A stretch of DNA of 64,000 bases from contig NC_081413.1 in assembly GCF_030272615.1 (NCBI RefSeq), positions 163,775,080 to 163,839,079 of the forward strand. The letters are read 5' to 3'. A program made the translations under genes and the position numbers. Under the pieces are notes generated by a model. It was not told the origin of the DNA and searched no databases. It saw nothing but the letters and a program-made list of their open reading frames with translations. Positions 55,350 to 64,000 of this stretch are shown one piece after another (position 1 is the stretch's first letter; each line of letters starts with the position of its first letter). The DNA is from Cryptomeria japonica (Eukaryota; Streptophyta; Pinopsida; Cupressales; Cupressaceae).

Positions 55350-56260
55350 AAACCTTTCCAGTTTATCCTTATTGTCATTGTTAGGATAGTTAACAACTAT
55401 ATGTCCTATCTTATTTTAGGAAAAAACATTTTAGAGGAATCTTACCTCTATATTTTCTGGTGCCTTTTGGAAGTCTCTTGGCAAGAAGAGATTCAAACTC
55501 CATCAGAATCTCTTCATCATCCATATCTTTGCTTGGCTTGGATTTACAACTCGTGTTGACTTCTTTTCCTTTTCTTCTTGGTGCGGAGGAAACAAACACT
55601 CTAAAGGCCGACTCTATCTTTTGAACACTACCATCATAGCTATTCAATTCATATGCAGTCAACTTTGCAATGATAGAGTCTAGAGATACCTTTGTCTTGT
55701 CGATAGACCTTAACTCCTAAATAGTGGCAACCCTGACTGCATAGAACGATAACAATGATCTCAGAGCTTTACTAACAATGGTGGCATCATCAATTGTTCC
55801 ACCAATGCTCTTGATATCTCCAACCACAGTCTTGATCCTTATGCCATATTGCTGAATGGTCTCACCTTCAACCATCCTCATGTCTTCAAATTTTCCTTTT
55901 GAGTCTTTCTTCCTTAGCCTACTTGACATGCTCATCACCACCATAAATTTTTTCCAATGTGTCCCATACATCCTTAGGATTGTCCTTATCTTGTACATCA
56001 ATGAACTCAATATTGGACAAGCTGCTAATAAGGGCTTCCATGACTTACCCATTTTCTTGAATCTCTCTTTTTTGATCATCGGTCAGAGTGCTAGTGGGGA
56101 TTACGTAGGCATTCTCAACATAGCTCCAGTGTTGAGCACCCAAACTCTTGATATAAATCTTCATCCTGTCCTTCCATATTTTGAAGTTATCCCTATTGAA
56201 CTTACGACCTTCCCTCTTCATCATTAAAGAAAGATATTTTGCTTCAAGCGGTTAAGCTTA
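55350..56260 (-). pseudogene. Gag of E
   Basis: Fragments of the same gag type as D: SLMYKIRTILRMYG and GIRIKTVVGDIKSIGGTID (56079-55717), AYELNSYDGSVQKIESAF and FESLLAKRLPKGTRKYRGK (55662-55411), then a knuckle region with only the first Cys readable and a stop. Relation to D gag is obvious by shared phrases. Confidence 0.8.
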
Positions 56261-56295
56261 TATCACCGAGGACCTAGAGTTTCTCTAATACCAAT

Positions 56296-56837
56296 TGATG
56301 AATAATGATGAACAACTAATACCCTAATCGGTACTGAGAGGGGGGGGGTGAATCAGTATAGACAAAAACTTGCTTCAATATTTTGACACTCTCTTAACAC
56401 AGATAAACGGTTATCTATACCATTGTACTTAACCATAGCAATACCGATTAAATAGAAATACTTCAGACATCTAAACCAATTAACTAAAAGTACTTAAAAC
56501 AACATTTAATAAATCTCAGGTCTTGATAGCTACTTTACTAGTTTAGTCATGCATGAGTTGCATCATTAATACCACAATCATTTAGCACTGCATACATATT
56601 CAACTTTAATAAAAAACTACTCAATCATCACATGAAAACTCACAACCCATAACATACAGATTTTCATGTGGAAACACAAATGGGAAAAACCATGGCGGGG
56701 ATGAATACCCACAAGCTTGTTTTGAACTCTTTTGAAGTCCTCTCTATTAGGAGCCTAGTCCAGCTAAAGACTTTACAATAAGGTTCTGTTAGGAACCGAT
56801 CCTGTTAGGGATCACCCAGTTAAGGGATGGCTATAAA
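56296..56837 (-). repeat. E-type part of the right LTR
   Basis: Matches 50448-50990 closely. Similarity stops at GGATGGCTATAAAC. The primer site (ATTGGTATTAGAG on minus, 56283-56295) is next to it. Confidence 0.88.
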
Positions 56838-57931
56838 CATGCATTCAAGCACACTACCTAGAGATCATTGCTCAGAATAAGATGACCCAGAAGGCTCCAA
56901 CCCTTAGGGAAGGTTGACTACCTTCCAATAAGATTCAGACTATAATCCAGATTACATGAACTACAAATATATCATCTCCTTATGCCTGATGACAATTCTG
57001 GTTAAGCATATTTGTCTGCCCTGCAACAATCTCTTCTCAATACACCATACTAAAGGATACATTTTCTTATGCAACATACACCACTCTCTAATAATGTTGA
57101 CAAAACATCAACCCAAAAAGTTCTTGACTATACCAACTATTTATATAATTCATCAACCTTGATTACAAGGTAGGCCAAACCCTCAACCCTCAATTACAAA
57201 ATTACATCACACGATACATAAATCAACCACCAGAACAATAGAGGGTCATAGATGACATAAAATGGACCTAAATCAAATCTCCAAACACACATCAACACCA
57301 AAACTCTTGCCAAGATCAACCACAACACGTTACACCACCAAGAATACTGCATAACATGAAGAATATCACCGGATCAACAAAAACACCATTACCGCACACA
57401 AGGATCAATGTGGACCACCAAAAAAAATAATACAGAGTCAAGAAACACCAACAATCACATTATAACCAGCCACAATAGCTGGACCAACACCACTTATTCA
57501 AATCTTCATCAATCAACATGCTAACTCAAAAGAACACTCAAATAGAAACAATTCGAACTAGAAAGATAGCTTGCGAAGCACCAAATCATGAACCATTTGA
57601 ACTGAAGATATACATGAACATCCAAAACATTCTCCCAAAACTGAAACCAAAGATATAATCATACTGGAGCTCACTGGATCAAATACCAAACACTACCAAC
57701 CATTGAACAGAAAAACTAAACTACAAACCAGATCAAATAATATGATTAACTAAACTTCTGGATCACTAAAACCAATACTGGATGGAGTATTCTAGTATGT
57801 GAAATAGATAAACCAACCATATCAACTCAATGCAACCACCAAAACACAAAACAACTCTCTACAACACCAAAACATAGGAATATGTTGACATCAATGACAA
57901 CAACATATCCTAGCAGCAACAATATCCAACA
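56838..57931 (-). repeat. Foreign LTR part completing the right LTR of E
   Basis: About 1.1 kb unrelated to the E 3' LTR. The minus-strand start is TGTTGGATATTGTTGCTG. Long AC-rich text, no coding. It is an LTR U3 of another Copia family by its start and by the phrase TGTCATTGATGTCAACATA, also seen in the H LTR starts. Confidence 0.72.
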
Positions 57932-59164
57932 ATGGGATCATGCCCATACATTATTGAATATATTGCTAATATGTAGAAAAAATTTAAGGAATAACACACA
58001 AGGATGACTGCATTATAATATACATTAGTTTGCAATGTTAGATACTAGTGGAACACACAAAAATACTATTATGGATTGGCCTACCATCAATATTTTTAAC
58101 AAAGCATGGTATATACAGATGGAAGGAGAATATCCCACCATTCCTATCAAGGAGCACTAACTCCAAAGGACCATATTCACACTTGTGTATCTACACAAAC
58201 AAGATACAAGAAAACCAATTGTTGTCTCTACATATGATTTTTTTATTAGACATCAACACTGCTTGTATAAACATGGTATATAATCAAGTGATGAGAGTAG
58301 AAACTAATGAATGGGAAGACCTCCAACATGATTTCAATTAGACATTTTCATCTTGGGATGAAAAATTACAAATTCATAATACACTAAAGAAAATAAAGGA
58401 TATTCTATTCAGACTTGTACCAAAGAATGTATACTTAGAACCCAATCCTCCATCCTTGAGTCAGGGATTATGGAATTTAGTTGAGTGGCTAGATAAACAT
58501 ACAAAACTAGTAGAAAATATATGTTACAAGGTACACAAATATGAAGAAGAGGTAGACCCAAAGATAGATATTAAGGTGGAAGGAGAATGGGAGTTAGAAC
58601 TAAAGAAGGATTCTAGAAAACACTTTAATAATAAACCATTTAATCTCCTAGAAGAAAACACAGTTTTTTCAGATAGCCTAGAAATGTTGAAGATATAAGA
58701 CTACTAGTAAGAACTAGTTGTGGCATAAGTAATTGAATTATTTATGGACTATGAGTAGCTCTTTCCCTAAAATTTCATAAATATGAAGTGAATTAAGGAA
58801 GTAGGCACAATGAAAATACAAATAAAAGAGGACACTAAATAACATAGGAAAAGACCATACCACTTGAACCCTAACATGAAGAAAAGGGTAAAAATATAAG
58901 TAGAGGAAATATTGGTCATTAGGATAATCAAACCTATAGAAGAATAGGGGTGAATAAGCCTTGTGGTTATACAAATAAAAAATACAAGAGAAATTCGAGT
59001 GTGCGTAGATTTTTGGGATTCTAACAAGGCATGTATGTACATGATCCATTCCTTACCCCTTTTATAGAAGAAATCCTAGAATCGATTATCAGAAGGGAGA
59101 TCTATTCTTTCACTAATAGATTTTCTAGATATCATCAAGTACAAAGAAGAGAGTAAGACCAACC
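57932..59164 (+). pseudogene. Protease-to-RT remnant of element G
   Basis: Broken Gypsy pol. Around 58846-59050: RPYHLNPNMKKRVK, EEILVIRIIKPIEE, IQIKNTREIRVCVDFWDSN, KACMYMIH. This is the N-terminal part of a Ty3/Gypsy RT (PxNPxxKxxVK, KxGxIRVCVDFRDLNKA). It stops before the YxDD, cut by the T LTR. The acidic 58456-58698 frame has no motif. Presumably the same element as 49557-50447. Confidence 0.72.
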
Positions 59165-60166
59165 TATACTACCCCAAAAATGGTCATCTAAACCATGAGC
59201 CCTTGATCTTGACAATGTCACCAAGGTCCTAACCAAAGGCAATTAAATAAATCTTGAGCACACAATTAATTCTTTAATCATCAAATGTCACATGGCAAAT
59301 TAACCAACCAATATTCATTAAATATTTATTTAATTAATTTATCATTCCAAGTAAATCATTTTAAAACAATTACCTTATTTATTTTAATTGAATATCTTTG
59401 CATATTTAATTAAATAAATCAATTTGCCATCAAATCTTCAAAAAAGGAAATAAATCAAAAAATGAATTAATTGACAAAAAAGAATTAAAAATTGAGAAAA
59501 GAAATCAATTGGAGATAATCTTGAAAAAAAAACAAAAAAAACTGATAGATAATCTCAAAGAAAGCAATTAAAACAATTAAATATTCAAATTGAATGAAAT
59601 AGAGAATAAATCAGTTTTTTCTGATTTTATCTTAATTTTAGTTCAATTTCCTTTAAAACTGAGAAAAGAATCCAGTCACATCAATTCACCTGGATTGTGC
59701 TTCCTCTTGGAAAATATTGACTGCTCATCATCATTTGATCTTAGCCATTGGTTCCTTTTTGAATTTTCTATAAATTTAGGCTTATCTCTCATTCAAAGGA
59801 GGCAGGAGAATACATTGTTATTATACTATTTTTTCTCTAGGATTCATTGATATATTGCATATTAATTATTTCACATTGATTAAATCATTTAGCTTAATAT
59901 TGCAAAAATCTTGTTAGATTAATATTGCATCCATCTAGCATTCATCATGTTCATATAGATAAAATCCTTTGTCTTGATGTTGTCTAGTCACTAGTATTGC
60001 TTATAATCTGAGAGTAATCATATACTCACATCTTTTAGAAAGAAATGGGTCAATTTGTTATGGTTTACTATTCATTGATTATACTTGATTAACCATGCAT
60101 GTAATGACTTGATTGAAGTGTTGTGTCTTGTAGATACAGGTTCTTATTCCACTTTTCACACACACA
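59165..60166 (+). repeat. 5' LTR of element T
   Basis: About 1.0 kb, start uncertain (TATACTACCCCAAAAATGG, aligning with the S2 start TGTAGACGTATAAAAATG), end CACACACA at 60166. TTAATTAATTTA clusters and TATAAATTTAGGC at 59770 give S1/S2-like architecture. It cuts the G reverse transcriptase. Confidence 0.65.
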
Positions 60167-60170
60167 TTTC

Positions 60171-60189
60171 TGGCACCCATTATGGGGCC
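60171..60189 (+). other. Primer binding site of T
   Basis: TGGCACCCATTATGGGGCC, 4 bp after the LTR, is a decayed form of TGGCGCCCACxxTGGGGCC, a common site in plant Gypsy elements. Confidence 0.7.
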
Positions 60190-62815
60190 GAAAACATCTT
60201 TTTTGGGCCTCAAAATCATTTTTGTTTATCTGCAGGTTTCATCTGTACAGCCTCTGTGAAATATCGTACGAGCAGTTTCACTGCATCGTATGGCATTATA
60301 TTGATGCCTGCAGTTTCTCATACGAAACAAGATCATATCCTTTACATTGTCGTACGAATTATAATATCCACTCGTACAACATACTAATTCTCTTATACTC
60401 TATCGTTCTATGTTGATTTCTAACTCATACAACACACTACTTATGCTATCTTTTATCATTCTGTATTGATTTCTAACTCGTATGATAAAAGCATTCTGTC
60501 GTTCTACTTTATGAAGATTGTTGTACGATTATGTGTTCTGATAGATTAAAAATAGATTACCTTTCAAGATTTTTTGCTTAAATTTTGATTATGCTAACAC
60601 TGACCCTGAATTGTCTTTTGTCTGCCTTAGATTTTTATAGTCTAACCAATTTCTTGCAGGACGCTTGTCAAAGAATTTATCAATCAAACATACGCCTGTC
60701 AAAAATGAAAACAACATGACTATTGATACGTTGTTTTGCAGGTTGCGTAAAGAGAATCAACCAAATATCGTGTATTCTTTAAATTAATTTTTAGGAACTT
60801 AAATTGCTATCTGGTTAATGCACAAACTTGTCTTTCATGTTTTCAGAAAAATCTAAGAGGTAGGAGAGTATGCTATTGTCTTTTACAGACAATCAGAAAT
60901 CTAGACCCTTGAAGCTTTTTCTAAGTTTTGAGATTTGTGTACCTTTAGCAGGTCTATCACAGTGGGAAAAAGTAATCACCCTATGACAATGACTCAAGTG
61001 AGTACAGGTGGACCTGAGCATTCCAACTCACTATAATAAATAGGTCTCTAGTGATTAAAGTCTCAGAGGATGGGATTATTTGAGTTTTCTCTTTGAGATC
61101 TCTCATATCGAGCATTTTGTAAGGCCTCACGGTCTCAATCACGTTTATGTGACTACAACTTGTTTTAGTACCTTGTTGGGTTATAGATCTCAATCATGCT
61201 TGCGTGAATTCAAGGGGTAATTTCAAATGGAATTCCTGACTAAGAACTATAAGATAGAAGCTACCTGATTCACCTCTGAAAGGTTGATAATCTTTGTGCA
61301 AGAGAGATAGTAACTCTCCCAAGACACTTGCCATATCGTGCCCCCATTAGCATTTGGAGTTAGCTAATATGGCATTGAAAATCCATTGTGTGAGACTCAA
61401 TGACCATATTCTAATTAGCTATTGTGTGTTTACCTAAGTCAGCAAGCAAAGGTTTTCTTCTCTAAGCCAACTTCCATAGGGTTTGTATGTTGTGATTGGA
61501 GTTACTATTTATACTGCATGTTTTCTGTGTTTTCATCCTTGAAACTGAAACTGAAATACTGAAACTGAAGAAAACAAGATCAAACAAACTCAGTGATAAA
61601 CTCTATCTATGTCAAAACTAGTCTATCCTGGTCAAGAATCAGTCCATCTCAGAATTGGTTATACTCAGTTGTCATACTCAGCCATTGGAAAACTCAGAAT
61701 TTTTTAGTCTCTGCTCTATGAACAGTCATACAAGTCTGTTGAATTGTCATCTTGCACCATATCCTGTGTTGTACAAGTCTACTGAATTTTCATCCTACAC
61801 CATATCCTGTGTCATTTGAATCTACTAGATTGTCATCATAAGGTCAATCCTATGTCGTATGAGACAAAAGTGAACAAGATCATTTGTTGTCCAAGACCTA
61901 CCCATTTGTCGTACGGTACTAGGCAACAACTCATATGAAACATAACTGTTGTCATCCTAAAATTGTTATACTATCATACAGTCTCAGAAATACAGTCATA
62001 CGAGTCTCTAATTTTGCCAAGTCTAGAGCAGTCAAACCTATCCAAAACAGTTTATAGTGAGCCTAAAACTAGTTATCACCCTCCTGAGCATAAATAACCT
62101 TGATAGTGTACCTCTGTTGTTGTGTTGCGTGATTTTGTCGATCATCTTTTAAGCTAGTCCAAACAAACATCTTATCAAACCTAAGTTAACTTAGATAACG
62201 TCTTACATAGGATAGATCATTCCTAAAACCAGACTAGATCTTAGTTACTTCTCTCAATCACTACGTTAAACGAACTGCTAGCTACAATTTGATCTTGACT
62301 TCTGCAAAACATTTGGCTCTCGGTCCTATCGGTTACAAATTCCTATTCAAACTAGAAATTATCATAGCAAAAGAGACAAAGAAAAAGAAATACCTTTTTT
62401 TTCAAACGATAATCCATTCTTCAAAGAAAACCCCTTTTACAATAAATCGTCCTTATCACAGATACCAATTTATGATATACCAATCTTTGGTCAGCCCTTA
62501 TCTCCCACCATGTCCAGAGAAAGAAAAAAAAGAGAAGCTAGTAAATGAAACACTCATGAAGATTTCAGCAATCATGCCACTAACAACGATTCCTCATCAA
62601 CTGAATCTGAGCTTCCTAAACCTCTTGAAGATGAAGTACATAGATGTTAGAATGATAAAGAATTCTGAAAAATTATGAAGGTCATCATGGCTAGGGGAAA
62701 AGAAGACTATTTCCTAGAATTAGCAAAACAAGGTGCCAAACTCCCTACTAGTTATAATGTGGAGGTCCTCGTTGCTAAAGAGGAAGAGACACCATGGGAA
62801 AAAATGAGCTAACAA
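60190..62815 (+). other. Long leader of T with TCGTACGA-like motifs
   Basis: About 2.6 kb without a recognised gene. A frame at 62289-62678 (129 codons) is Lys-rich and without a motif; it may be the gag N-terminus. Two clusters of a palindromic word related to TCGTACGA (60260-60530 and 61720-62010) and a short tandem repeat (61725-61855) stand out. Confidence 0.5.
61725..61855. repeat. Three degenerate 43-45-bp tandem repeats in T leader
   Basis: Units at 61725-61769, 61770-61812 and 61813-61855 share an (A)AGTCTACTGAATTxTCATC core and CxATATCCTGTGT ends. The third is most diverged. Confidence 0.75.
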
Positions 62816-64000
62816 ATGCAAGCATTACAAACTGCAGTCACAAGAATAGAAAAAAAAGATAAAACACCAAAACAATATTCTCTGGACACAATATGCCCAT
62901 TCCCATTTGACAAAAATCTTTACATGTCTCCATTTCCTTCACGAGTTGAGATCCCAAAATTTGACAAATATGATGGTCCCTTAGATCCTCAAGATCATGT
63001 CAGAGAGTTTTGTGCCGCTTGTATGGAGTTCATGCACAATCAAATGTATCTCATGCACCTTTTCCCAAGGAGTTTAGGGGGTCAAGCAATGGAATGGTTC
63101 GCAAGCCTACCTAGAGGGATAAAAACATTTGAAGAACTAATCCAACTATTTTTACAACAATGCTCATACAACATTCATCACCCAGTCACTGCGATAGAGC
63201 TTTGCAATACTAGACAAAAGATAGGAGAACCCTTTCTCACCTTCCTCCAATGATGGAGAAAGATGTTCTCTAGATATTCATGGACTATCCCAGATCTTGA
63301 GAAAATGGATATCTTTGTCAACAACTTAGTCCTTGAATTGAAGTACAGTGTCTAGATACTAGTACACCCTTCATTCAATAAAATGGTAGATAACGCCCTT
63401 AGAATGAAAGATGTGCTTATCAAAAAGGGAGATATATCACTTTGGAAAGAAACATCATAAGGTTCTAACTCTAAAGAAAAGAGCAAATACTAGAAATATG
63501 GCAAAGATAGCAACAAGAACATCATTAGTGATGGAGTGGTAGAAATTGTCCAAGATAAAACAAAATCCACAATATTTAACTTGGCCAATGACACACAAGC
63601 ACTCAAGGAAACTGAAACTACAATGGAAAATCCTCCAAAGAAAACAAGAGAGTGGTTTAAAGACAAGCCTTGGGTCTCAAAACCTAAGCATGATTTTACT
63701 CCTCTAGATGAATCATATGAATCAACTTTTAAAAATTTATTGGCAAATAATCTGATAACATTACTAGACAATTCTAGACCATATGACCCAAAAATTAGAC
63801 CCAAATGGTGGAGAGAAAATGAATACTATGACTCCCATCAGAACAGGGGACATAACATAAACCACTGCATGAAACTCTGACATGAAATCCAAGATCTCAT
63901 TGACGCAAGCAAGATCATTGTTGGAAGTCACACAGCTAATGCTGATCATAAGGCTTTTAAAGATCCCTTACCCAATTATGAACAAGGAGAATCCTCAAAA
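62816..64000 (+). pseudogene. Gag of element T (runs off the window)
   Basis: ATG at 62816; 145 codons open to 63253, then continuing in the same frame with several stops. The Retrotrans_gag core is clear: VEIPKFDKYDGPLDPQDHV, MHLFPRSLGGQAMEWFASL, TFEELIQLFLQQC, LEKMDIFVNNL. After 63536: FTPLDESYESTFKNLLA and a knuckle CX2HX4HX4C with the first Cys changed to Tyr (YDSHQNRGHNINHC, near 63826-63867). Tat/Ogre-like by the DESYE-FKNLL region. Incomplete because the window ends. Confidence 0.85.

Larger units (their letters stand above)
50448..57931 (-). mobile_element. Element E: Ty1/Copia with a chimeric 5' LTR
   Basis: The 3' LTR is 50448-51863 (1416 bp), and the polypurine complement ATCTCCCCC follows at 51864. 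Gag, protease, integrase, RT and RNase H are between 52163 and 56260, minus strand. The 5' LTR starts properly at 56296 and follows the 3' LTR for about 540 bp. At about 56838 it switches to unrelated LTR sequence that ends with its own TGTTGG (complement at 57926-57931). Flanks GGTGA and ATGGG do not match, as expected if recombination, not simple insertion, made the right end. Confidence 0.85.

Noticed and set aside
1-64000. Host protein-coding gene, tRNA or rRNA
   Set aside because: I looked for spliced-looking frames and RNA gene signatures between elements. All non-element stretches are element leaders, LTRs or unassignable AT-rich sequence.

Overview
The window reads as nuclear DNA from a seed plant with a large, repeat-choked genome. 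I found no host gene, tRNA, rRNA or organellar sequence. Almost every base belongs to nested LTR retrotransposons or to what is left between them. The lineages (Ty1/Copia with initiator-Met-tRNA primer sites, Ty3/Gypsy with CHHC gag knuckles, a TRIM, solo LTRs) and the depth of nesting fit a gymnosperm or another giant plant genome. That placement is inference. Almost all reading frames are interrupted, mostly by Gln or Trp codons turned into stops, as expected for old methylated copies.

Layout, with labels used below. Element F, an old minus-strand Gypsy, is split into 1-442, 7335-8280 and an LTR from 27757. Into it went three things. L (443-7334, TSD GGAAT) is a non-autonomous LTR element with two long unusual ORFs and no pol. 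B (8281-27645, plus) is a Copia element. H (29256-35125, plus, TSD GATCT) is a Copia that has lost its reverse transcriptase. A (8313-15165, minus, TSD GATAT) is a sister Copia that landed inside B's own 5' LTR. A carries a probable solo LTR S1 (11639-12734). B carries a solo LTR S2 (17544-18996, TSD GATAC) and a 4.2 kb insertion S3 (21019-25265, TSD GTCCA).

The right half begins with C (about 35498-49357, minus), a Gypsy with gag and protease remnants but no reverse transcriptase or integrase. It was hit by a 368-bp TRIM (36963-37330) and by Copia D (38584-45902, minus). Next is G, a ruined plus-strand Gypsy (about 49557-50447 and 57932-59160), split by Copia E (50448-57931, minus), whose 5' LTR is a chimera of two LTR types. 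Last is T, the 5' LTR, long leader and gag of a Gypsy that runs off the end of the window (about 59165-64000).

The most interesting candidate is L. Its LTR ends, primer site and polypurine tract match those of the pol-bearing Copias H, D and E in the same window. Its own coding space holds a coiled-coil/four-zinc-knuckle protein and a roughly 1060-codon protein that I cannot assign. A Gag-like passenger mobilised in trans by H/D/E-type enzymes is the simplest model. The TRIM, S3 and the motif-rich leader of T are the next most interesting items.
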